Assembly: GCA_944372575.1 (NCBI GenBank)
Contig: CALVZS010000016.1
Location: 1 to 36,872, forward strand
Direction of reading: 5' to 3'
Length of the DNA: 36,872 nt
Origin: an uncultured Clostridia bacterium
GTDB taxonomy: Bacteria > Bacillota > Clostridia > Christensenellales > Borkfalkiaceae
The translations under genes were made by a program, and so were the position numbers. The notes beneath the pieces are model-generated. The model had not been told where the DNA came from and did no database searches. It saw nothing but the letters and a program-made list of their open reading frames with translations. Below, one piece after another: positions 23,780 through 30,741 of the stretch (position 1 is the first letter of the stretch; each line of letters opens with the position of its first letter).

Positions 23780-23829
23780 ATGTTTACGCACCGTGAGGGG
23801 TGTAATTTTTTTGTATGGAGTTTTGACCC

Positions 23830-23994
23830 ATGGCTACCAAATCCACGAGAATGAAGATCACGTTCGAGTGTACGGAATGCAAGAACCGTAACTACGACAG
23901 CTTCAAAAATAAGCGCAACGATCCTGACCGTCTCGAGCTGAAAAAGTACTGTCCTACCTGCAAGAAGCATACGCTGCACAAAGAGTCCAAGTGA
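23830..23994 (+). CDS. rpmG: 50S ribosomal protein L33
   Basis: A 54-residue L33 beginning [20 protein letters not shown]. It is the zinc-binding (C+) form, with CTEC at residues 14-17 and CPTC at 41-44, and the usual [20 protein letters not shown] centre. GGAG lies 9 nt before the ATG. The gene heads rpmG-secE-nusG, the standard order in Bacillota. Confidence 0.95.
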   Translation: MATKSTRMKITFECTECKNRNYDSFKNKRNDPDRLELKKYCPTCKKHTLHKESK

Positions 23995-24024
23995 GCCGGA
24001 CGGCACAGACAGAGGGGAAACATC

Positions 24025-24333
24025 ATGGCAAATAAGGAGAAAGATCTGCAGGGAAGCACAAAGGCGGACGTCAAAAAGACGGACGCCAAGGCCGACGTGC
24101 GCAAAAATTCCAGGCAGGACAAAAACAAGAAGCCCAATATCTTTGTGCGGATGGGCCGCAAGATCAAGGAGACCTTCTCCGAACTCAAGCGCGTCACTTG
24201 GCCCACCTTCGGCAAGGCGCTCAAGGCCACGGGCGTGGTGCTGGTCATCGTTCTCATTTTCACCGTCATCGTCACGGGCATCAACTACGGTCTTTCCGAA
24301 CTGCTCGATCTCATGGTAAGCACGGGGGCTTGA
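24025..24333 (+). CDS. secE: Preprotein translocase subunit SecE
   Basis: A 102-residue SecE with a long Lys/Asp-rich cytoplasmic N-terminus (about residues 1-45), the conserved ETFSELKRVTWPTF amphipathic stretch that contacts SecY, and one transmembrane helix at about 70-92. Bacillota SecE is often about 60 residues; the charged extension is longer but common in Clostridia. An AGAGGGGAAAC RBS precedes the ATG. nusG starts 2 nt after the stop codon ends. Confidence 0.93.
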   Translation: MANKEKDLQGSTKADVKKTDAKADVRKNSRQDKNKKPNIFVRMGRKIKETFSELKRVTWPTFGKALKATGVVLVIVLIFTVIVTGINYGLSELLDLMVSTGA

Positions 24334-24334
24334 C

Positions 24335-24904
24335 ATGGCAAACGTCGATACCGAACCGAAATGGTACATCCTTCACACCTACTCCGGCTATGAGGCCATG
24401 GTGAAGGAGAGCCTTTTGCGGCTCATCGAAAACAACAACCTTCAGGACAGTATCGTTGACATCAAGATCCCCATGGAACAGACCATCGAGGAGCGCGCCA
24501 ACGGCAAAAAGAAGGTCGTGGAGCGTAAACTGCTGCCCTGCTATGTCTTTATCAAGATGATCTATTCCAACCAGCTGTGGTACCTTGTGACCAACACGCG
24601 CGGCGTGACGGGGTTCTGCGGCCCGCAGGGGCGTCCGCAGCCCATGCGCGAGGATGAGATCCGCAGGATGCGCCTGGAGGAGTTCGTCGCCAACGCCGAC
24701 TTCAAGCCGGGCGACAGGGTATCCATCGACAACGGCCCGCTGGAGGGGTTCATCGGCACCATCCGCGAAGTCAACAACGAGACCCAGCGCGCCAAGGTCA
24801 CCATCGTCATGTTCGGCAGAGAGCAGGATGTGGAGGTCGAGTATGTGCAGATGCAGAAGATCTCGCCCGATGCGACGGAAGTGCCGAACGAGGAAGAATC
24901 ATAA
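24335..24904 (+). CDS. nusG: Transcription termination/antitermination factor NusG
   Basis: A 189-residue NusG. The NGN domain binds RNA polymerase (KWYILHTYSGYEAMVKESL; the TRGVTGFCGPQGRPQPM region), and the C-terminal KOW domain starts near residue 125 (GDRVSIDNGPLEGFIGTIREVN). Length is normal. It links secE to the rplK leader with no terminator between, so read-through into the ribosomal genes is likely. Confidence 0.95.
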   Translation: MANVDTEPKWYILHTYSGYEAMVKESLLRLIENNNLQDSIVDIKIPMEQTIEERANGKKKVVERKLLPCYVFIKMIYSNQLWYLVTNTRGVTGFCGPQGRPQPMREDEIRRMRLEEFVANADFKPGDRVSIDNGPLEGFIGTIREVNNETQRAKVTIVMFGREQDVEVEYVQMQKISPDATEVPNEEES

Positions 24905-24943
24905 CGGTCATCTCTTTCCGCACGGCGGAAAGTGCTGATAGAA

Positions 24944-24989
24944 GTGGGAGAGGCGGTAAATTTTTTCCTGCCGCCTTGTAAATACCACA
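24944..24989 (+). promoter_or_regulatory. Ribosomal protein L1-binding leader upstream of rplK
   Basis: GTGGGAG (24944-24950) and TAAATACCAC (24979-24988) bracket an AGGCGG/CCGCCT stem. The combination copies the L1-stalk site in 23S rRNA (E. coli GGUGGGAG with GAAAUACCACC). L1 is known to repress the L11-L1 operon by binding such mRNA mimics. Confidence 0.8.
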
Positions 24990-25004
24990 TACGGAGGAAG
25001 TTTT

Positions 25005-25430
25005 ATGGCAAAGAAAGTAACCGCGGTCGTCAAACTGCAGCTCCCCGCCGGAAAAGCGACGCCAGGCCCCCCTGTCGGTTCGACGCTCGGCCCGCACGGC
25101 ATCAACATTCCCGGCTTCACCAAGGAGTTCAACGCCAAGACGGCAGGGCAGGAGGGGCTGATCATCCCCGTCGTGATGACGATCTATCAGGATCGTTCGT
25201 TCACGTTCGTTCTCAAGACGCCGCCCGCGCCCGTTCTCATCAAGAAGGCGCTCGGACTTGAGACGGCAAGCGCGACCCCCAACAAGGTCAAGGTGGGCAA
25301 GCTCACCAAGGCGCAGGTGGAGGAGATCGCCAAGACCAAGCTGCCCGATCTGAACTGCACGTCGCTCGAGAGCGCGATGAGCATGATCAAGGGTACGGCG
25401 CGCAGCATGGGCGTCACCGTCGAGGAGTAA
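25005..25430 (+). CDS. rplK: 50S ribosomal protein L11
   Basis: A 141-residue L11 with the standard two domains: the N-terminal part [20 protein letters not shown] binds the stringent-factor and EF-G region, and the C-terminal domain binds 23S rRNA. This is the substrate of PrmA encoded at the start of the window. The RBS is CGGAGGAAG. A second L1-type site lies between rplK and rplA. Confidence 0.97.
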   Translation: MAKKVTAVVKLQLPAGKATPGPPVGSTLGPHGINIPGFTKEFNAKTAGQEGLIIPVVMTIYQDRSFTFVLKTPPAPVLIKKALGLETASATPNKVKVGKLTKAQVEEIAKTKLPDLNCTSLESAMSMIKGTARSMGVTVEE

Positions 25431-25432
25431 AG

Positions 25433-25461
25433 TGGGAGAGATTTTTCTCGCTATGACCACG
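25433..25461 (+). promoter_or_regulatory. Second L1-binding-like element, upstream of rplA
   Basis: GTGGGAG (25433-25439) and GACCAC (25456-25461) bracket a short GAG/CTC stem, repeating the outer GTGG/CCAC helix of the rplK leader with a smaller inner helix. It ends just before the GGGAGG ribosome binding site of rplA, so L1 binding would block rplA translation directly. Confidence 0.68.
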
Positions 25462-25472
25462 GGAGGTAAAGA

Positions 25473-26162
25473 ATGAAATACGGTAAAAAATACGCGGAAA
25501 GCCTGAAGTCGTACGACAAGCAGCGCGCATATGACGCGGCGGAGGCGGTTGGCATCGTGCTCTCCAACGCCAAGGCCAAATTTGATGAAACGGTGGAGCT
25601 TCACGTCCGTCTCGGCGTCGATCCCCGGCAGGCGGATCAGCAGGTGCGCGGCGTGCTCGTGCTCCCCAACGGAACAGGCAAGACCAAGAGGGTGCTCGTC
25701 ATCGCCAAGGGCGAGAAAGCGGACGCAGCAGCTGCTGCCGGGGCAGATTTCGTGGGCGCGGAGGAGATGATCCAGAAGATCCAGACGGAGAACTGGTTTG
25801 GCTTCGACGTCATGATCACGACGCCCGACATGATGGGCATGGTCGGCCGGATCGGCCGTATCCTCGGCCCCAAAGGGCTCATGCCCAACCCCAAGTCCGG
25901 CACGGTCACGCCCGACGTCGTCAGGGCGGTACAGGAGGTCAAGGCAGGTAAAGTCGAGTATCGTCTCGACAAGACCGCCATCATCCACTGCCCCATCGGC
26001 AAGAAGAGCTTCGGGAATGACAAGATCCTGGAAAACTTCAACGCGCTGATGGATGCGATCACCCGCGCAAAGCCCGCTGCCGCAAAGGGACAGTACGTCA
26101 AGAGCGTCACGCTCACGTCCACGATGGGGCCGGGCGTCAAGGTCAGCTACACCAAGGCATAA
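25473..26162 (+). CDS. rplA: 50S ribosomal protein L1
   Basis: A 229-residue L1, the L1-stalk protein and autogenous repressor of its operon. It begins [16 protein letters not shown] and contains [33 protein letters not shown] residues (here [16 protein letters not shown]) and the C-terminal [14 protein letters not shown]. Length is normal. The two leader elements upstream match its rRNA site. Confidence 0.97.
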   Translation: MKYGKKYAESLKSYDKQRAYDAAEAVGIVLSNAKAKFDETVELHVRLGVDPRQADQQVRGVLVLPNGTGKTKRVLVIAKGEKADAAAAAGADFVGAEEMIQKIQTENWFGFDVMITTPDMMGMVGRIGRILGPKGLMPNPKSGTVTPDVVRAVQEVKAGKVEYRLDKTAIIHCPIGKKSFGNDKILENFNALMDAITRAKPAAAKGQYVKSVTLTSTMGPGVKVSYTKA

Positions 26163-26181
26163 AAATGATGTGCAAAATCGC

Positions 26182-26210
26182 TTGACGGTTTTGCGCCAAC
26201 GTGCTACAAT
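26182..26210 (+). promoter_or_regulatory. Promoter (TTGACG-17-TGC-TACAAT) of rplJL
   Basis: TTGACG at 26182-26187 and TACAAT at 26205-26210, spacer 17 nt, extended -10 TGC. The predicted start is just before the L10 leader. Confidence 0.88.
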
Positions 26211-26219
26211 ACCAATATA

Positions 26220-26312
26220 CCGCAGACAACGGGTGCGCGATGACGCTCAATATCCCGTCGAGGTAGGAACGCGTTTGTAAGCTGTGCTTCCGTACCCGTC
26301 TGCGGTGCGGAA
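26220..26312 (+). ncRNA. L10 (rplJ) leader RNA
   Basis: CCGCAGACAACGGGT at 26220-26234, the CTCAATATCCCGTCGAGGT segment and the closing ACCCGTCTGCGG (26294-26305) form the typical L10 leader, the mRNA site bound by the L10-(L12)4 complex. The closing strand is shared with the terminator at 26287-26319, so the two folds exclude each other. In B. subtilis L10 binding lowers rplJL expression by this route. Confidence 0.85.
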
Positions 26313-26319
26313 GTTTTTT
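26287..26319 (+). terminator. Attenuator terminator in the rplJ leader
   Basis: CTTCCGTACC (26287-26296) pairs with GGTGCGGAAG (26304-26313), followed by TTTTTT. It competes with the closing helix of the L10 leader. A second small hairpin (CTCCC-GAA-GGGGAG, about 26325-26339) lies between it and the RBS. Confidence 0.85.
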
Positions 26320-26353
26320 ATTCGGCTCCCGAAGGGGAGTTTTGGAGGTAACC

Positions 26354-26851
26354 ATGTCGGCAAATTTTGAAGCAAAGAAGGCCGTTGTCGAAGAGATCAA
26401 GGCGAAGATCAACGAGAGCAAGTCCGTTGTGCTTGCAACGTATGACCGCCTGAGCGTGGCGGAAGTCACCGCCCTTCGCGGCAAGTTCCGCGATGCCTCC
26501 TGCGAGTACAAGGTGTATAAAAATACGCTTGTCCGCAAGGCATTTGAGGAACTGGGCGTGAAGGATTTTGACGCAGACCTCAACGGCGCAACGGCGTTCG
26601 TGTTCTGCCCCGATGAGACGAGCGGCTGCGCGATCATCGCCAAGGCAGTCAAGGAGACCCCCGCGCTCGCGGACAAAATCGTTCCCAAGAGCGCATACGT
26701 CGGCGGCGCCTATGTGGACGCCGAGGGCGTGAAGAAACTTGCGGCCATCCCTTCGAGGGAAGTGCTGCTCGCCAAGATGGTCGGCTGCCTGCAGGCGCCC
26801 ATCGCAAACCTTGCGTACGTTTTAAGCGCGATCGCAGGACAAAAATCTTAA
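26354..26851 (+). CDS. rplJ: 50S ribosomal protein L10
   Basis: A 165-residue L10, the stalk base that holds L7/L12 dimers. It starts MSANFEAKKAVVEEIKAKI, with YRGLTVAEVTALR-like YDRLSVAEVTALRGKFR and KNTLVRKAFEE. ATG 26354 is chosen over an in-frame TTG at 26342 because GGAGGT lies 4 nt upstream. It is regulated by the L10 leader and attenuator immediately upstream. Confidence 0.96.
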   Translation: MSANFEAKKAVVEEIKAKINESKSVVLATYDRLSVAEVTALRGKFRDASCEYKVYKNTLVRKAFEELGVKDFDADLNGATAFVFCPDETSGCAIIAKAVKETPALADKIVPKSAYVGGAYVDAEGVKKLAAIPSREVLLAKMVGCLQAPIANLAYVLSAIAGQKS

Positions 26852-26875
26852 AATTTTATCAAGGAGACAAACAAA

Positions 26876-27247
26876 ATGGATATTCAGAAGTTTATCGAAG
26901 ACGTCAAGGCGATGACCGTTGTCGAACTCAACGAGTTCGTCAAGGCACTTGAGGAGGAGTTCGGCGTTTCTGCTGCCGCTCCCGTTGCCGTTGCAGGCGC
27001 CGCAGGCGCTGCCGAGGCCGCTCCCGCCGAAGAGGAGAAGACGGAGTTCAACATCGTCCTCAAGGATTTCGGTGCGAACAAGATCGCCGTCATCAAGGCT
27101 GTCCGCGAGTTCACGGGTCTCGGCCTTGCAGAGGCGAAGAAGGCAGTCGAGTCCCTCGGCGTGCTCAAGGAAGCCGTTCCGAAGGCAGACGCAGAGGCCG
27201 CTGTCGCAAAGCTCAAGGAAGCCGGCGCTACCGCCGTTCTTGAGTAA
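26876..27247 (+). CDS. rplL: 50S ribosomal protein L7/L12
   Basis: A 123-residue L7/L12: an N-terminal dimerisation helix, an Ala-rich hinge (about residues 37-55) and a C-terminal factor-binding domain with [21 protein letters not shown] and [25 protein letters not shown] precedes the ATG. rpoB is normally next in bacteria, but here a strong terminator and a gene-free region follow. Confidence 0.97.
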   Translation: MDIQKFIEDVKAMTVVELNEFVKALEEEFGVSAAAPVAVAGAAGAAEAAPAEEEKTEFNIVLKDFGANKIAVIKAVREFTGLGLAEAKKAVESLGVLKEAVPKADAEAAVAKLKEAGATAVLE

Positions 27248-27261
27248 TCTCTTTTACGATC

Positions 27262-27292
27262 AAAAGCTCACGCCGTGTGCGTGAGCTTTTTT
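27262..27292 (+). terminator. Intrinsic terminator after rplL
   Basis: AAAAGCTCACGC (27262-27273) pairs perfectly with GCGTGAGCTTTT (27279-27290), followed by more T. Confirms that rplL ends its operon. Confidence 0.95.
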
Positions 27293-27729
27293 GTTGCGGG
27301 CAGATCAGACTGTCTTTGCCGTTTGGAAGCACCCGTCCGGCGGGCGGGGAACACACCACCCGCGGGGCAAAGCCGGCAATGCCCGGACGGAACGCCTTTT
27401 TCGGGACAGATGCCGGAAACAGTGTCGCATAAGCGAGGCGGTTCGTTCTTTGTATGTCGGTGAGAAAGCCATGCGCGCGGCTTTTTGGGCAGATGCGCAG
27501 ACATTTGCGGCGATCGGCTCCCGTCAAAACCGCCGCGCGGCAGCCCGGAAAATATTCGCGCCGCACAGTCCGAAATTTCAGCGCGTTCGCGCGGACGGGC
27601 GCCCGCCGCTGAATGTGTTGCCGGAAGTCCAAAGCAGCGGGAGGGAACGTTCGCTGCTGCGATACGGCACGGTGATCCGGACAGATATCATGTGGAGAGG
27701 GGCAGACGAAAACATCCCTCGGAAAGGGC
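27293..27729. other. Gene-free stretch between rplL and the putative ncRNA
   Basis: GC-rich sequence. Open frames on both strands have low-complexity Arg/Ala/Pro products, no plausible RBS, and cross the flanking terminators. Seen here: an inverted repeat CGTCCGG/CCGGACG (about 27331-27395) and, at 27465-27486, AAAGCC...GGCTTTTT, which resembles a weak plus-strand terminator. No promoter could be paired with it. I assign no function. Confidence 0.5.
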
Positions 27730-27760
27730 AAAAAGGAACCCCCGCGCAACCGCACGGGGG
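27730..27760 (-). terminator. Intrinsic terminator of the putative ncRNA
   Basis: On the minus strand CCCCCGTGC pairs with GCGCGGGGG (27752-27760 with 27739-27747, one mismatch) around GGTT, then TTCC and TTTTT. On the plus strand the stem has no T run, which fits leftward transcription. Confidence 0.78.
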
Positions 27761-27910
27761 AGTATTTGCAAAATGAAATTGTAAGTGGGCAGAGAAGTCT
27801 TTCTGCTCCGGCCGCTACGTTCAGCACCTCCGGCCGATCCCTGCCTGCCGACGTTCTCCCGCATTCGCTGCATTCTTCCGCCCTCATCCTTCGCCCTTGT
27901 GCCGGCCCGC

Positions 27911-27951
27911 TACCGCGGAGTCACGTTCCTGCACGCAGTTGTCAGAATCGG
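27911..27951 (-). repeat. 41-nt element, copy 1, in the putative ncRNA
   Basis: Aligns without gaps to 28015-28055, with 30 of 41 positions identical. Plus-strand sequence begins TACCGCGGAGTC and ends GTCAGAATCGG. Its internal pair CGT/ACG corresponds to CGC/GCG in the other copy, consistent with a conserved RNA stem. Confidence 0.7.
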
Positions 27952-28014
27952 ATGTCCGAATGGCACCGTCTGCGCGATCCCGTCCGCACGCCGACGCCCT
28001 TACCGCTCGGGCGT

Positions 28015-28055
28015 TACCGCGGAATCCCGCTCTCGCGTTCGTTTGTCAGGATCGG
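28015..28055 (-). repeat. 41-nt element, copy 2, in the putative ncRNA
   Basis: Plus-strand sequence begins TACCGCGGAATC and ends GTCAGGATCGG. It lies 104 nt from copy 1 in the same orientation. The internal CGC/GCG stem has a 4-nt loop; on the minus strand the loop is GAGA, a GNRA type. Confidence 0.7.
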
Positions 28056-28178
28056 TTGTTCCGGTTTTGCCGTTCGCCCCGGCGAGGAGGGGAGAGATTC
28101 TCGGCTTCCGCTCCAAATATGTGGGCTCATTGCCCGTCGCGGGAAACATTTCCGCCGCGTAATTTTGTCAAAGCCGAT

Positions 28179-28379
28179 TTACTTCTCCGCCCCCGAGGTA
28201 GAATTGTACATTGGTCTGTCCTCCTTCTACGAAATCTTCAATCCTTGGGAAATGAACCTGAACATAGCTGCACAACACCTCCCTGTATTGAATTTTTCGG
28301 AGACATTTTCTTGCTCCGGTCTCCGGCGGACGTTCCTGTCCGCCCGTGATCGTCTGCCCGTGGGCAATTACCTGTTCAT
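28179..28379 (-). other. Three mini-ORFs with ribosome-binding-like sequences inside the ncRNA
   Basis: Minus-strand ATG frames at 28379-28368 (3 codons), 28265-28227 (MFRFISQGLKIS) and 28211-28179 (MYNSTSGAEK). The first and third follow GGAAGGACAG and GAAGGAGGACAG, and share GGACAGnCCnATGnACA around the start. They may be translated peptides or simply a repeated RNA motif that looks like a ribosome binding site. Confidence 0.35.
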
Positions 28380-28448
28380 CGGACTGTCCTTCCTTTCCTT
28401 GTTGGCGAATAACATTTCATGAAAGTTATTTTCTCTTTCTGTACCTTT

Positions 28449-28476
28449 ATTATAGCATAGATTTCTGACTTGTCAA
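28449..28476 (-). promoter_or_regulatory. Strong minus-strand promoter (TTGACA-16-TGC-TATAAT)
   Basis: On the minus strand TTGACA (28471-28476), a 16-nt spacer ending in TGC, and a perfect TATAAT (28449-28454). It points left, away from gerAC, into a region without genes. It is one of the best promoter matches in the window. Confidence 0.88.
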
Positions 28477-28505
28477 GGGTTTTCGGAAAAATTTTTTGGG
28501 AATTT

Positions 28506-29681
28506 TTATCGCAGGCTTTTAACGGATGCCGAGAGCCGGACGGAGAGGTCTGCAAGCGGTACATCCTTCCATGCGGCATATTCCTTCGGATCGGCGCGCC
28601 AGAGGGAACGCCGGAAGAAGAACAGATCGCACCCGCTCTGCGCGCATGTTTCCCACAGGGAGGCAAGGTAGCCGGTGAGCAGTTCGGAGAGCCGCTCCTC
28701 CTCTTTGGCAGAGAGCGTTCCGGCAGGAAGTTCTTCGGGAGAGGAGGTTTCGTTTTCGCCGCAGCGCTGGAGCGTGCAATCGACGTGCAGGGCCATGTCC
28801 GGCGGCGCACCGATCCCGACGGCGCCGCTATCCTGCAGGATCAGGTATGTTGCGCCGTCCGCGGCGAGCGTTCCGGCATAGACGTTTCCCTCCAGAAGGC
28901 TGAAGGCGAGCGTCTCCTCGGGCGTAAGCACGGCAACGAGCGATCCGCCTGCAAAGAGGGCGGTCTCCTGTGCGGAGTAGAGGATCTTCTGTCCGCCCTG
29001 CTGCGAAGCATCGGGCTGCTCGCTCTGCCCGCTCTGTCCGCCCTCCGTTTGGCCGCCCTGCTGAGGGCTATCCTCCTCCTGCGGAACGGCGCGCACATAG
29101 GGCATATAGCCGCTTGCGCTTGCGCCGAATGTGCCGATCGCAAATTCGCGCAGCGTCGTCGGCATCACCAGTCCCGATTTTTGCGCCGCATCCGAAAAGA
29201 GCGTACCGAGCGCGATGGCGGAGGTGTCCCCGACGGCGCTTGCCGAGGAGAGCAGCGCCTGCGCGCTCCCTTCGCAGGCCGCCAGACGGCAGGCGTCCGG
29301 AATGTACTCGTTCCGCAAAAAAAAGTTCAGTCCGTCAAAGACATTTACTGTCGCGCTCTCGCCGAGGACGATGAGGTCGCAGTAGATGAGCTTCGGCACC
29401 CAGCCCGTGCGGGCATGGATCTCGGAGAGACAGTCGGCGACGGTTGCACCTCTGCCCGTGATCTCCATACTTGCGCCGCCGCCCGACTGGCTCGCCGCAG
29501 GGAGGGCGATCTGCGCTGTGAGGACAAAGTCCTCCTCTTCGCGGTCAATGCCCGCCGCCAGGACGAGCGCCGTCTTCTGCAGATCGACCAGCCCGAAATC
29601 GTTGGAAAAAAACGTCGCGACCAGCAGGGCGAAGAGGATGCCCCAGATCCAGACGGGGAGGGCTTTAAGAAATTTTTTCAT
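28506..29681 (-). CDS. Ger(x)C-family spore germination protein without lipobox
   Basis: A 391-residue GerAC-like subunit of a spore germinant receptor. The start at 29681 (MKKFLKALPVWIWG) is chosen because the frame upstream lies inside gerAB and reads as low-complexity shadow. Family features: an N-terminal hydrophobic segment (about residues 8-26), VLAAGIDREEEDFVLTAQIA, KLIYCDLIVLGES, FLRNEYIPDACRLAAC, and a C-terminal region ending near the membrane-distal helix (ETCAQSGCDLF). Typical GerAC proteins are lipoproteins with GCWD; here FFSNDFGLVDL stands in that place and no cysteine is present, so anchoring must be by the N-terminal helix. A Gln/Gly/Ser linker lies at about 203-235. It overlaps gerAB by 17 nt. 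Confidence 0.85.
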   Translation of the reverse strand: MKKFLKALPVWIWGILFALLVATFFSNDFGLVDLQKTALVLAAGIDREEEDFVLTAQIALPAASQSGGGASMEITGRGATVADCLSEIHARTGWVPKLIYCDLIVLGESATVNVFDGLNFFLRNEYIPDACRLAACEGSAQALLSSASAVGDTSAIALGTLFSDAAQKSGLVMPTTLREFAIGTFGASASGYMPYVRAVPQEEDSPQQGGQTEGGQSGQSEQPDASQQGGQKILYSAQETALFAGGSLVAVLTPEETLAFSLLEGNVYAGTLAADGATYLILQDSGAVGIGAPPDMALHVDCTLQRCGENETSSPEELPAGTLSAKEEERLSELLTGYLASLWETCAQSGCDLFFFRRSLWRADPKEYAAWKDVPLADLSVRLSASVKSLR

Positions 29682-30741
29682 GCGGACGCCTCCCGAAGAG
29701 AAGAAGGAGCAGCAGCGGCAGCAGCGCCGTAAAGAGAGGGAAGATCCAGAAGAGCGTCTGTGTGACGGCGGCGACGCTCCCGGACGGGAAAAAGTGCAGC
29801 GCGTAGACGGCGGCAAGCATCAGCACGTTCGCTCCCACGGAGAAAAGGGGCGCAAGGCGGGGCGTTCCGAACGCTTCGGTGAGCGTGCCGACCGCCTCCT
29901 GCAGGGGGAGTATGGCAAAGAATGCCATGACGAAGGCGAGCGCAAACAGGAACAGATAGTCGATGCGCCCCAGGACGGTCATGGCGGAAAAGAACGCGCT
30001 GATGCGCGCGAATGCCACGGTCTGCAACACGGCGACCTCTCCGAACACGCCGTAAAAGACGGCGAGGAAGAGCAGCAGCAGAGCGCCGCCGCCAAGATAA
30101 CAGAGCGTTCCCTTCCAGGCGAGGCCCTTGCTGTAGGGGAAATGCCCGATCAGCGCCAGTAGCAGGGCACTGTCAAAGAACCAGGCGCACGTTATGCGTA
30201 CCCCGCTGCCGAATGCCCCCGCGCCCGCCGCCCCTGCGGGCGAAAGCGCGCCGAGGTCGCAGCTGCCTGCCGCCAGCACAAGGATGCCCGCCATGCCCAG
30301 GACAAAGAGGGGGGCAAGGATGTCCCACATTCTGCCGAGCGTGCGCAGCGGGCGGCTCGCAAGGTATGCGGAGAGCAGGAAAAAGGGCGCAAACACGAGG
30401 TGGGCGGGCAGGGTGTCGTAGAAGATGCTGCGCACCATGATCTTCTGCTCGACGATGGGCAGAAAGGCCGCAAAGAGCAAAAATGCGGCAAAGAGGGTGC
30501 AGACGATCTTTGCTGCGGCGTTGCCTGCGGCGCCTTTGACGAGGGCGCAGAGGGTGCGCTCCCGCCGTGAAAGGAGCAGCACGCAGAAGATGAGCGCCGC
30601 CTGTATCAGAAGGTGCGCGAGGACGGGGAAGAGGAGATCGTTCTGCGCCGTTTCGGCGAGCCGTGCGGGCAGGAGCACCATCTTCCCCACGGGGGAAACG
30701 GCTGCCAGGAAAAAACAGACCTGGCGGGAGGAAAGTTTCAT
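29665..30741 (-). CDS. GerAB-type spore germination membrane subunit
   Basis: A 358-residue polytopic protein of the GerAB/YndE (APC-superfamily) type, the germinant-sensing subunit in GerA receptors. About ten hydrophobic helices are visible from MKLSSRQVCFFLAAVSPVGK to LLPLLLLLLFG. The N-terminal SSRQ..FL pattern and lengths fit the family. It sits between gerAA (4-nt ATGA overlap) and gerAC (17-nt overlap), giving the canonical order gerAA-gerAB-gerAC. The germinant cannot be read from sequence. Confidence 0.87.
   Translation of the reverse strand: MKLSSRQVCFFLAAVSPVGKMVLLPARLAETAQNDLLFPVLAHLLIQAALIFCVLLLSRRERTLCALVKGAAGNAAAKIVCTLFAAFLLFAAFLPIVEQKIMVRSIFYDTLPAHLVFAPFFLLSAYLASRPLRTLGRMWDILAPLFVLGMAGILVLAAGSCDLGALSPAGAAGAGAFGSGVRITCAWFFDSALLLALIGHFPYSKGLAWKGTLCYLGGGALLLLFLAVFYGVFGEVAVLQTVAFARISAFFSAMTVLGRIDYLFLFALAFVMAFFAILPLQEAVGTLTEAFGTPRLAPLFSVGANVLMLAAVYALHFFPSGSVAAVTQTLFWIFPLFTALLPLLLLLLFGRRPHEKIS

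Larger units (their letters stand above)
27730..28442 (-). ncRNA. Putative large structured non-coding RNA (about 710 nt)
   Basis: A consensus minus-strand promoter (28449-28476) and an intrinsic terminator (27730-27760) define a transcript of about 710 nt with no credible protein frame. It is rich in local stems, for example AATAAC/GTTATT near the 5' end, GGCGGAC/GTCCGCC (about 28327-28345), GGAGAC/GTCTCC (about 28298-28323) and ACGCCC/GGGCGT (about 27994-28014). Two copies of a 41-nt element occur in its 3' half. Size and style recall large bacterial RNAs such as OLE, GOLLD and ROOL, but I cannot match it to any of them. It may also include short translated frames. It lies between rplL and the gerA operon. 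Confidence 0.5.

Noticed and set aside
27465..27486. AAAGCC...GGCTTTTT as a plus-strand terminator of a small RNA
   Set aside because: The stem has only 6 bp and no plus-strand promoter could be placed upstream; noted in the region description only.
27228..27887. 219-codon minus-strand frame across rplL's end and the gene-free region
   Set aside because: It crosses two intrinsic terminators and the end of rplL, has no RBS and gives a low-complexity product.
27766..28422. 218-codon plus-strand frame opposite the putative ncRNA
   Set aside because: No RBS or plus-strand promoter; conflicts with the strong minus-strand promoter; no family resemblance.
27781..28440. tmRNA, RNase P RNA, SRP RNA or a group II intron in the gene-free region
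   Set aside because: No CCA-type 3' end or tag frame, no RNase P core blocks, no SRP tetraloop motif, no intron domain V hairpin.
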